The notes beneath the pieces were generated by a model. It did no database searches, was not told the origin of the DNA, and was given only the letters and a program-made list of their open reading frames with translations. From the NCBI GenBank assembly GCA_014378805.1, contig JACMMY010000291.1, forward strand, positions 1 to 8,087: DNA of 8,087 bases, given 5' to 3'. This document shows, piece after piece, positions 1-5,318 of this stretch (its first letter is position 1; every line of letters begins with the position of its first letter). Source of the DNA: Moraxellaceae bacterium. GTDB lineage: Bacteria; Pseudomonadota; Gammaproteobacteria; Pseudomonadales; Moraxellaceae. A program made the position numbers and the translations under genes.

Positions 1-417
1 GAAGAAGGTGTTGTTGCTGGTGGTGGTGTTGCGCTGGTTCGCGCAGTTTCTGCGCTTGATGGCCTCAAAGGCATCAACGATGATCAAACTGCTGGTATCA
101 ACATTCTACGCCGCGCAATGGAATCACCATTACGTCAAATCGTGACCAACGCTGGCGAAGAAGCTTCTGTTGTTGTCAATGCTGTTAAAAATGGCACAGG
201 CAACTTCGGTTACAACGCAGCGACTGGCGAATACGGCGACATGATCGAAATGGGTATTCTCGATCCAGCTAAAGTAACGCGTTCAGCACTTGAACATGCA
301 GCGTCTGTTGCAGGTCTGATGTTGACGACTGAAGCGATGATTACTGATGCAGTCGATGACAAAGGCTCAATGCCTGACATGGGCGGCATGGGTGGTGGTA
401 TGGGCGGCATGATGTAA
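1..417 (+). CDS. groEL: 60 kDa chaperonin GroEL, C-terminal 138 residues (5' end outside window)
   Basis: GroEL forms the double-ring cytosolic folding chamber that works with GroES and ATP. The reading frame is open from base 1 and ends in TAA at 415-417. It begins at EEGVVAGGGVAL, which corresponds to about residue 408 of E. coli GroEL, just after the ATPase aspartate D398, so roughly three quarters of the gene lies to the left. Visible family signatures are the GGG loop near the equatorial nucleotide site, YNAATGEYGD, and GILDPAKVTRSAL, whose Asp matches the nucleotide-contacting D495 of E. coli. The protein ends in the usual Gly/Met tail (MGGMGGGMGGMM), thought to lie disordered inside the ring cavity. 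The ATG at 118 is an internal methionine, not the start. A groES gene would be expected upstream but is not in view. The wording of this segment is closest to Moraxellaceae GroEL as I remember it. Identity is essentially certain. Confidence 0.98.
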   Translation, partial: EEGVVAGGGVALVRAVSALDGLKGINDDQTAGINILRRAMESPLRQIVTNAGEEASVVVNAVKNGTGNFGYNAATGEYGDMIEMGILDPAKVTRSALEHAASVAGLMLTTEAMITDAVDDKGSMPDMGGMGGGMGGMM

Positions 418-439
418 TTTGCTGCTTTAAAACAGTTGT

Positions 440-470
440 AAAAAAGCCCTCATCATTTGAGGGCTTTTTT
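440..470 (+). terminator. Intrinsic terminator after groEL
   Basis: A perfect stem of AAAAAGCCCTCA (441-452) against TGAGGGCTTTTT (458-469) surrounds a 5-nt loop, and the A440/T470 pair can extend it. The 3' arm runs into a T-tract (465-470). It starts 23 bases after the groEL stop and should end the groEL transcript. The A-tract on the left arm means it could also work on the opposite strand, but no minus-strand gene needs it here. Confidence 0.93.
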
Positions 471-491
471 ATTAATAAAATTAGTAAAACC

Positions 492-520
492 TTGGTTTAT
501 AATCACCAAATTATTATGAT
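492..520 (+). promoter_or_regulatory. Candidate sigma-70 promoter for the 575-1102 gene
   Basis: TTGGTT (492-497) and TATGAT (515-520) are separated by exactly 17 bases. The -10 box matches the consensus at 5 of 6 positions and the -35 box at 3 of 6. Transcription would start near 527, giving a leader of about 48 nt. A short dyad, TTGGT (492-496) and ACCAA (505-509), overlaps the -35 box and spacer and could be an operator or chance. The position just after the groEL terminator fits independent expression of the orphan gene. Based on sequence pattern only. Confidence 0.45.
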
Positions 521-574
521 AATTTAAGCCTTTGTGGTTTCAAATATTTCTATATTAAATAAAAGGATATTAAC

Positions 575-1102
575 GTGGGTGAAAGAACTTATTCAATAAT
601 TACAACAGATCCTTTGTATAGCCCAACACCCGAACAACAACAAGCTGCGTTGGAATTTTTTAAGATCGTTTCTCCACTACCTAATGCACGTGGAGGCTAT
701 TGTTGCCACCTATCAAAGGGTGTACAACTCTTGGGACACGATTATGAATCTGTCACATGCCCATTATGTAAAACTCGCCTTGTGTTCTTTGAAAAGGAAT
801 CAGGTGAACGTAGTGAGGCTGGGCATTGGTGGGATAAAGCTTATGAATACGAAAAAGATTATCAGCCAATTAAGATAACTATGCCATGTTGTCATACTAA
901 AACACAGATAATCGATCTCAAGTTTGATCCAACTCTTGCTGGTTTTACAAAATTTGAACTTGGAGCATTAGAACCCAATGGCAGTGAATATTGGGAGAAT
1001 GAAGAGGAGTGTCCATATTATGGCGTTTGGTTAAAGCCAGAAGTTATTGCAAAATTTGAACAACTATTGGGATCATCGGTTAGCCAATTGTGGCAAAGCT
1101 AG
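575..1102 (+). CDS. Uncharacterised cysteine-containing protein, zinc-ribbon-like
   Basis: I do not recognise a named family for this 175-residue protein. The GTG start at 575 is preceded by AAAAGG (561-566) at a good ribosome-binding distance, which supports a real gene. There is no signal peptide or obvious membrane segment, so it is probably cytosolic. Potential metal ligands are C43, C44 and H45 (GYCCHL), a C-x2-C knuckle C62/C65 (CPLC), C105, C106 and H107 (PCCH) and C146. The C62-x2-C65 and C105/C106 pairs could form a zinc ribbon. The part from about residue 98 (a CCH segment, then a hydrophobic stretch, then GFTKFEL) faintly recalls small cysteine-pair hypothetical proteins of scattered distribution, but that is memory only. 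Codons are A/T-rich compared with groEL and tpx, which suggests later acquisition. It has its own promoter candidate and is bounded by a terminator and palindromic repeats. Gene reality is fairly likely; function is unknown. Confidence 0.8.
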   Translation: MGERTYSIITTDPLYSPTPEQQQAALEFFKIVSPLPNARGGYCCHLSKGVQLLGHDYESVTCPLCKTRLVFFEKESGERSEAGHWWDKAYEYEKDYQPIKITMPCCHTKTQIIDLKFDPTLAGFTKFELGALEPNGSEYWENEEECPYYGVWLKPEVIAKFEQLLGSSVSQLWQS

Positions 1103-1116
1103 AATGATGCTAGCTT
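1096..1116 (+). other. Perfect hairpin spanning the stop codon of the orphan gene
   Basis: AAGCTAG (1096-1102) pairs perfectly with CTAGCTT (1110-1116) around a 7-nt loop. The TAG stop codon (1100-1102) sits inside the left arm. No T-tract follows, so it is not a classic intrinsic terminator. It lies directly against the palindromic repeat that starts at about 1119 and may be part of that element or act as a transcript-end structure. Confidence 0.5.
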
Positions 1117-1118
1117 GC

Positions 1119-1184
1119 GTAGGCTGTGGGCTTGCCCCAGCTTTTTTACGCCACGAAAATCGCTGGGGTAGAACCCCACCCTAC
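1119..1184. repeat. G/C-rich nested palindromic intergenic element (REP/MITE-like)
   Basis: The outer arms GTAGGCTGTGGG (1119-1130) and CCCCACCCTAC (1174-1184) are imperfect inverted copies. The inner arms CCCCAGC (1135-1141) and GCTGGGG (1162-1168) pair perfectly. Alternative small hairpins are GGG-cttg-CCC (1128-1137) and GGGG-tagaa-CCCC (1165-1177). The GTAGGGTGGG / CCCACCCTAC wording resembles a dispersed non-coding repeat I recall from many proteobacterial genomes. Only one copy is in this window, so repeat status is inferred. It stands out as a G/C-rich block between A/T-rich flanks. Confidence 0.6.
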
Positions 1185-1283
1185 TTCTTTAAATTTACTA
1201 TTTCAATAAAATCACACCCAATCGCACTTATGCAATTTCTCTTAACAGTAATGTAATCAAATCAATCTACCAGCCATGTCAAA

Positions 1284-1306
1284 TTGAGATAGGATAAGGA
1301 TCTCAA
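1284..1306. promoter_or_regulatory. Perfect dyad upstream of tpx (possible operator or leader hairpin)
   Basis: TTGAGAT (1284-1290) and ATCTCAA (1300-1306) are perfect 7-bp inverted arms with a 9-nt centre. The dyad ends 24 bases before the tpx ATG, where a repressor or activator site or a 5' leader hairpin would be expected. It does not match the spaced ATAG/CTAT pattern of a classical OxyR site. No convincing -35/-10 pair could be fixed nearby; TTAACA at 1242-1247 is a possible -35 with a poor -10. Confidence 0.35.
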
Positions 1307-1330
1307 ATTCCAACAACAGGAAATATCGAA

Positions 1331-1828
1331 ATGGCAACAGTTCTATTAGGCGGCAACGAAATCAACTTGATCGGCGACCTACCTGCAAAAGGTTCAGCCG
1401 CACCAGACTTCAACCTCACAGCAAAAGACCTCAATGATGTCACGCTCGCAGCTTATGCAGGCAAACGAAAAGTTCTCAATATTTTCCCAAGCGTCGATAC
1501 ACCAACCTGCGCAGCATCTGTTCGTAAGTTCAATGAACAAAGCAGTAAAATTAATAATACTGTCGTCCTCTGTATTTCAGCAGACTTACCTTTTGCTCAA
1601 TCGCGTTTTTGCGGTGCAGAAGGGATCGAGAACGTCATTAATCTATCGACATTCCGCCATCCTGAATTTATCACCAACTATGGTCTGACATTTTCAGCAG
1701 GTCCATTGGTTGGCTTAGCAGCGCGTGCAGTGGTCGTTTTGGATGAAAATAATAACGTATTACATGCAGAACTAGTCAACAATGTCAGTGATGAGCCAAA
1801 TTACACCGCTGCGCTGGCTGTTTTATAA
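1331..1828 (+). CDS. tpx: Thiol peroxidase (atypical 2-Cys peroxiredoxin)
   Basis: Tpx reduces hydrogen peroxide and, preferentially, alkyl and lipid hydroperoxides, using electrons from thioredoxin. The 165 residues match the usual family length (about 165-168). The peroxidatic cysteine is C60 in PSVDTPTCAASVRKFN, with the family Thr at T57. The resolving cysteine is C94 in SADLPFAQSRFCGAEG, and the active-site Arg is R132 in LAARAVVVLDE. A third cysteine, C81, is also seen in E. coli Tpx. The N-terminal GNEINLIGDLPAKGSAAPDF is typical. The start at 1331 is supported by AGGA at 1318-1321 and by the normal length. There is no signal peptide; enterobacterial Tpx was once described as periplasmic but this family is generally treated as thioredoxin-linked and cytosolic. 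The DUF4112 gene begins 22 bases downstream with no terminator between, so co-transcription is likely. All catalytic residues are present. Confidence 0.97.
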   Translation: MATVLLGGNEINLIGDLPAKGSAAPDFNLTAKDLNDVTLAAYAGKRKVLNIFPSVDTPTCAASVRKFNEQSSKINNTVVLCISADLPFAQSRFCGAEGIENVINLSTFRHPEFITNYGLTFSAGPLVGLAARAVVVLDENNNVLHAELVNNVSDEPNYTAALAVL

Positions 1829-1850
1829 TTTTTAAAGTAACGGTTCATTC

Positions 1851-2420
1851 ATGCCTAAAGCAGTGACTAAATCAGAAGCGCTCATCCTTGAACGTCAACT
1901 CGCAACCTACGCCAACGCGATGGATAGCCTCGTGCGCATTCCATTTACTCGCCAAGGTGTAGGGCTTGATGGCGCAATTGGTACAATTCCTGTGGTCGGC
2001 GATATCGCAGGGATGGGATTAACCTTAGTTGCAATCTTTCGTGCTTGGCAGATTGGCGTACCGATCAACAAACTCTTGCCTGCACTCAAATTGACACTCA
2101 TTGATTTAGGGGTTGGCTGGATTCCAGTGATTGGTGATTTGTCTGATATTTTTATTCGACCAAGTCGCAAAGCTTTAGACATTGTGCATACACATTTGCG
2201 TGAAGTTCATGGCATTCAAACCACGGATCATATTGACCATCCCGTTCTGCATCGCATGCTCGAAACACGCCAGCAAACCTCAGCGTTTTGGCGGAATCCT
2301 GTCGTCAGTTGGTTATGGTTACGGATTCCTGATTTGATTGGAGTCTTTGTTTTATTCTGGCTGTGTGCGGTAATGTATTTCAGTGCAACATTTATCTGGG
2401 GATTATTCCCACATTCTTAG
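1851..2420 (+). CDS. DUF4112 family membrane protein
   Basis: This 189-residue protein carries the two hallmark segments of DUF4112: LDGAIGTIPVVGD at 39-51 and GWIPVIGDLSDIF at 89-101. They look like an internal duplication of an IPVxGD turn, each followed by or embedded in a hydrophobic stretch. The first hydrophobic region covers about residues 41-64, the second about 80-101, and a strong C-terminal transmembrane helix covers about 160-186. No catalytic residues are recognisable and the family has no established function that I know of. It is probably an inner-membrane protein. The ATG at 1851 has only a weak ribosome site (GTAACGG, 1837-1843), which fits translation following tpx 22 bases upstream. 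The bidirectional terminator at 2444-2481 ends the unit. Family assignment is confident; the role is unknown. Confidence 0.9.
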   Translation: MPKAVTKSEALILERQLATYANAMDSLVRIPFTRQGVGLDGAIGTIPVVGDIAGMGLTLVAIFRAWQIGVPINKLLPALKLTLIDLGVGWIPVIGDLSDIFIRPSRKALDIVHTHLREVHGIQTTDHIDHPVLHRMLETRQQTSAFWRNPVVSWLWLRIPDLIGVFVLFWLCAVMYFSATFIWGLFPHS

Positions 2421-2443
2421 GCCTATACTTTTCGCTAGCTAAT

Positions 2444-2481
2444 AAAAAAATCCCCCGACTAATCAGTAGGGGGATTTTTTT
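2444..2481. terminator. Bidirectional intrinsic terminator between DUF4112 gene and ffh
   Basis: AAAAAAATCCCCC (2444-2456) pairs with GGGGGATTTTTTT (2469-2481). The stem continues after one G/A mismatch through ACT (2458-2460) and AGT (2465-2467) to a 4-nt loop. The A-run on one side and T-run on the other give a U-tract in both directions. It therefore serves both the plus-strand tpx-DUF4112 unit and the minus-strand ffh gene, whose stop is about 30 bases away. Confidence 0.95.
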
Positions 2482-2509
2482 ATTTCAAAAGCCTTTATTG
2501 GCAACCAAC

Positions 2510-3922
2510 TTATTTTCCGCCGAACAGTGGCCCTGCTCCACCGCCCATTCCAGCACCGCCGCCCATACCACCGCCGCCTAAGTTTTTCATGGCTTTCACC
2601 ATTTTCATCATGCCTGCTGGGTTAGCAATTTTCTTCATCATCTTTGCCATTTGATCGTGCTGCTTAAGCAAACGATTTACGTCTTGGATTTCCATGCCAC
2701 AACCCGACGCAATACGGCGTTTACGACTGGCATTAATCAGCTCTGGATCGCGGCGCTCTTTCAGGGTCATGGATTGAATAATGGATTCCATTTTTTTTAA
2801 CTGCGCTTCAGGCTTAGCATCTTGAACTGCTTGCTGCATACCGCTACCACTCATGCCTGGCAACTTATCCAAGAATCCAGCCATGCCGCCCATCGCACGC
2901 ATTTGTTCGAACTGGAGCATCATATCTTCGAGATTGAACTTGCCGCCTTTTTGCAGCTTTTTCGCCATCTTTTCGGCTTTTTCTTTGTCAATGTTACGTT
3001 CAACTTCTTCGACCAATGACAATACGTCACCCATGCCGAGAATACGCTGCGCAACACGTTCTGGATGGAATGGCTCGAGTGCATCGAGCTTTTCACCCAT
3101 CCCTAGGAACTTAATCGGTTTACCTGTAATCGCACGAACTGATAATGCTGCACCACCGCGCGCATCACCGTCAGTCTTAGTCAGGATTACGCCAGTCAAT
3201 GGCAAAGCATCGTTAAAGGCTTTAGCAGTATTTGCCGCATCTTGACCCGTCATTGAATCGACAACAAACAAGGTTTCAGTTGGGTTGATGGCTGCATGTA
3301 ATTCTTTAATTTCATCCATCATCGACGCATCGACGTGCAAACGTCCTGCCGTATCGACGATCAACACATCCGCGAACTGAATTTTCGCTTGTTCAATCGC
3401 ACGTAGCACAATCGCGAGCGGCTTTTCATCGCTACTCGATGGAACGAACAACGCACCGACATCAGCAGATACACTGCGCAACTGCTCAATCGCCGCTGGA
3501 CGATAGACGTCAGCAGAAACGGTCATGACTTTCTTTTTTTGACGTTCTTTTAAGAAACGAGCGAGTTTACCTGCGGTGGTGGTTTTACCCGCACCTTGCA
3601 AACCAGCGAGCAAAATAATAACTGGCGGCTTTGCTCTTAAATCGAGGGTCTCATTGGCTGAACCCATCATCAAAGTCAATTGATCAAAAACGATTTTGAC
3701 AAAGGCTTGGCCTGGAGACAGTTGTTTTAAAACTTCTTGCCCGAGTGCTTCGGTTTTTACCTTTTCAATGAACTCGCGTGTGACAGGCAAAGCCACATCA
3801 GCTTCAAGAAGTGCCATACGCACTTCACGTAACGTATCTTTAATATTGTCTTCGGTAAGTTGTCCTGAACCTGAAATATTGCGAAGGCTCTGAGTTAAGC
3901 GGTCGGTTAACGTATCAAACAT
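2510..3922 (-). CDS. ffh: Signal recognition particle protein Ffh (SRP54 GTPase)
   Basis: Ffh binds 4.5S RNA and the hydrophobic signal of nascent membrane proteins, then docks with the receptor FtsY in a GTP-dependent step. At 470 residues it is slightly longer than E. coli Ffh (about 453). The N domain covers about residues 1-95. The G domain shows the P-loop GLQGAGKT (107-114), DVYRPAAIEQL (138-148), DTAGRL (190-195), TKTDGDARGG (248-257) and the GMGEKLDALEPF closing motif (274-285). The methionine-rich M domain (about 330-470) contains the RNA-binding SRKRRIASGCG (399-409). The extra length is a Gly/Met tail after residue 448, ending GPLFGGK. The start (CAT at 3920-3922) yields the canonical MFDTLTDRLTQSL; its ribosome site is weak (GGCTTA at 3934-3929). 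It stands alone on its strand and is divergent from ypjD, the same arrangement as in E. coli. No key residue is missing. Confidence 0.98.
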   Translation of the reverse strand: MFDTLTDRLTQSLRNISGSGQLTEDNIKDTLREVRMALLEADVALPVTREFIEKVKTEALGQEVLKQLSPGQAFVKIVFDQLTLMMGSANETLDLRAKPPVIILLAGLQGAGKTTTAGKLARFLKERQKKKVMTVSADVYRPAAIEQLRSVSADVGALFVPSSSDEKPLAIVLRAIEQAKIQFADVLIVDTAGRLHVDASMMDEIKELHAAINPTETLFVVDSMTGQDAANTAKAFNDALPLTGVILTKTDGDARGGAALSVRAITGKPIKFLGMGEKLDALEPFHPERVAQRILGMGDVLSLVEEVERNIDKEKAEKMAKKLQKGGKFNLEDMMLQFEQMRAMGGMAGFLDKLPGMSGSGMQQAVQDAKPEAQLKKMESIIQSMTLKERRDPELINASRKRRIASGCGMEIQDVNRLLKQHDQMAKMMKKIANPAGMMKMVKAMKNLGGGGMGGGAGMGGGAGPLFGGK

Positions 3923-3971
3923 GTTGTCTAAGCCTAAAATAACGAATCTGGAAATTCTAAAAAACTAACTT

Positions 3972-3991
3972 AAGTCTTTACGCGAAGACTT
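3972..3991 (-). promoter_or_regulatory. Hairpin in the probable ffh 5' leader
   Basis: AAGTCTT (3972-3978) and AAGACTT (3985-3991) are perfect 7-bp arms around a 6-nt loop. Read on the ffh strand it is followed within a few bases by a T-rich stretch (GTTAGTTTTTT), which resembles a weak attenuator. The stem is short and A/T-rich, so it could also be a protein-binding dyad or chance. Confidence 0.3.
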
Positions 3992-4039
3992 CCCTGTGCC
4001 AAATCACTTCATTGAACTATTTTAGCGTATTCACGTGGC

Positions 4040-4066
4040 ATTAGACAGCATCGAATCGCGCGGCAA
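4040..4066 (-). promoter_or_regulatory. Candidate ffh promoter
   Basis: On the minus strand, TTGCCG (4066-4061) is followed by TCTAAT (4045-4040), a 5/6 match to the -10 consensus. The spacer is only 15 bases, which is short. An alternative lies further upstream: TTGATG (4113-4108) with TTTATG (4090-4085), 17 bases apart. Either would give a leader of over 100 nt. Pattern evidence only. Confidence 0.28.
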
Positions 4067-4147
4067 GTAAAGATTCGCGGAATGCATAAAAACAATACAG
4101 AATACGCCATCAAAACAAGACAAAATAGTTGATGAAAAAACGATTTT

Positions 4148-4177
4148 TTGATTTAAAAAGAGACTTATTCGTTATTA
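4148..4177 (+). promoter_or_regulatory. Candidate ypjD promoter
   Basis: TTGATT (4148-4153) and TTATTA (4172-4177) are 18 bases apart in an A/T-rich tract. This would place the start of transcription about 95 nt before the ypjD ATG. TTTATACCCC near 4241-4250 is another -10-like sequence closer to the gene but lacks a good -35. Low confidence. Confidence 0.28.
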
Positions 4178-4278
4178 TCATGATTGCAGAATCATACAGC
4201 GATGCACTTTAACCAGTGTTCGAGTAAGATACTTACATCGCTTTATACCCCTTAGATTACAAAAGATGAATCCTCGGC

Positions 4279-5139
4279 ATGAATAGCCTCAATATCGCAA
4301 CGAATATTTCAGCAGATGCAGTCGCACTCACCCAGATACAGTTTGTCGCGCTGATGACCGTGCTCCTACTCTATGTCGGTGTGTTTTGGCATTTATTGTT
4401 ATATCTTTGGAAAAAACAACCGCCTCGGTACCATCTCAGTTTAACGTTATTGGTGATTGCTGCGACGCTTCACGCTTATATTTTAATCCCAAATCTAATC
4501 ACGCCAGTGGGTATCGACTTTAATTTATTTAATATTTTATCATTGACGTGTTGGCTCATGCTCACACTGACATTGGTTTTCAGTACCTACCGACCTGTTC
4601 TCGCACTTAATATTTTGGCAATTCCTGTTGCGACATTTGGTCTCGTTGTCGGCGCTTTATGGCGGGTGCCCTATCAACCATTATCACAAATGGGAGATGG
4701 CTTAGAATGGCATATCGTATTGTCATTGGCGGCATATTGCGTCTTGTTTATGGCGGCAATTCAAGCCGTTTTACTCCATGTACAGAACCGCGAATTAAAA
4801 CATAAAAGTGTAAATCGCATCTGGGTCTCTATACTTCCCCCCTTACAAACAATGGAATCATTATTGTTTGATTTATTGTTGTTAGGCTTTGTTTTATTAA
4901 CAGTTGCACTGTTTCTTGGCTTTATATCGGTGGAAAACTTACTGGCTCAACATCTTGTCCATAAGACGTTTTTTAGTATTTTGTCATGGTTAATGTTTGG
5001 TATTTTATTATTTGGACGCTGGCGAATGGGTTGGCGCGGTCAGCGTGCGATTAAATTTACCTTATTGGGATTTGGTCTGCTTTTAATTGGCTTTGTCGGC
5101 AGCAAAATTGTACTCGAGTTGCTGCTGGGTATTGCATAG
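4279..5139 (+). CDS. ypjD: YpjD, CcsA/HemX-like inner-membrane protein
   Basis: This 286-residue protein has about eight transmembrane helices, at roughly 22-43, 52-70, 81-102, 107-127, 144-168, 196-216, 229-247 and 258-282. It belongs to the cytochrome c assembly (CcsA/ResC/HemX) superfamily. The tryptophan-rich WGxxWxWD haem-handling motif of true CcsA is absent, as in YpjD/HemX proteins. Membrane-associated histidines at H65 (ATLHAYILIP), H145 (LEWHIVLSLAAY) and H228 (HLVHKTFFSILSW) are candidate haem ligands of the family. The closing GWRGQRAIKFTLLGF segment (251-265) is characteristic. E. coli ypjD is likewise divergent from ffh, which supports the name. The ATG at 4279 is the first possible start because an in-frame TGA lies at 4267. 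The ribosome site is poor (AAAAGA, 4261-4266), and a 6-codon out-of-frame ORF overlaps the start. The molecular role of YpjD is not established. Often annotated simply as cytochrome c assembly protein. Confidence 0.9.
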   Translation: MNSLNIATNISADAVALTQIQFVALMTVLLLYVGVFWHLLLYLWKKQPPRYHLSLTLLVIAATLHAYILIPNLITPVGIDFNLFNILSLTCWLMLTLTLVFSTYRPVLALNILAIPVATFGLVVGALWRVPYQPLSQMGDGLEWHIVLSLAAYCVLFMAAIQAVLLHVQNRELKHKSVNRIWVSILPPLQTMESLLFDLLLLGFVLLTVALFLGFISVENLLAQHLVHKTFFSILSWLMFGILLFGRWRMGWRGQRAIKFTLLGFGLLLIGFVGSKIVLELLLGIA

Positions 5140-5177
5140 CAAGAATGCCCTTTTCGCATCCGATCAGGGCATTCTTG
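5140..5177. terminator. Hairpin between convergent ypjD and RND gene
   Basis: CAAGAATGCCCT (5140-5151) and AGGGCATTCTTG (5166-5177) are perfect 12-bp arms around a 14-nt loop, starting on the base after the ypjD stop. There is no T-tract on either side, so it is not a canonical intrinsic terminator. It may stabilise 3' ends or work with Rho. The strength of pairing and the position make a transcript-end role likely. Confidence 0.55.
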
Positions 5178-5201
5178 TATAACCATCAGACAGTGGATTC
5201 T

Positions 5202-5302
5202 TGTTTCCTTCCCTTTCAAGGGGAAGGCTGGGATGGGGATGGTTTTTAGCAAAATCAAAATCACCCCCTTCTAAATCTTTCCCCTACCCTAATGGGGAAG
5301 AC
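5202..5302. repeat. Composite G/C-tract palindromic repeat (REP-like)
   Basis: One stem-loop is CCTTCCC (5207-5213) with GGGAAGG (5221-5227). A second is TTCCCC (5279-5284) with GGGGAA (5294-5299). Between them, GGGGATGGTTTT (5235-5246) is an imperfect inverted match to AAAATCACCCCC (5257-5268), so the whole block could fold on itself. The wording (CCCTTTCAAGGGGAAGG, then GGGATGGGG) resembles dispersed intergenic repeats I recall from Moraxellaceae and Neisseriaceae. It lies in the 179-bp gap between two convergent stop codons, the usual place for such elements. Copy number cannot be tested here. Confidence 0.6.
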
Positions 5303-5318
5303 TTCAAAGCAATAACAC

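Larger units (their letters stand above)
3923..4278. promoter_or_regulatory. Divergent intergenic region between ffh and ypjD
   Basis: This 356-bp stretch has no credible coding sequence. It must hold the promoters for ffh (leftward) and ypjD (rightward). It contains a perfect 7-bp dyad at 3972-3991, a 6-bp dyad CGAATC/GATTCG at 4052-4077, and A/T-rich tracts at about 4081-4170. No tRNA or known small-RNA fold was recognised. The length is more than two simple promoters need, so long leaders or an unannotated small RNA are possible. Confidence 0.7.

Noticed and set aside
118..120. ATG as the start of a small separate gene
   Set aside because: It is an internal methionine of GroEL; the frame is open from base 1 with clear GroEL sequence.
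1284..1306. OxyR binding site upstream of tpx
   Set aside because: The arms and spacing do not fit the four-element ATAG/CTAT pattern; only a generic dyad can be claimed.
1434..1688. 84-codon frame inside tpx
   Set aside because: It overlaps the catalytic region of a fully conserved peroxiredoxin in another frame and lacks a ribosome site.
2822..3893. Plus-strand open frames opposite ffh
   Set aside because: They lie fully inside ffh, whose protein is conserved end to end, and resemble no known family.
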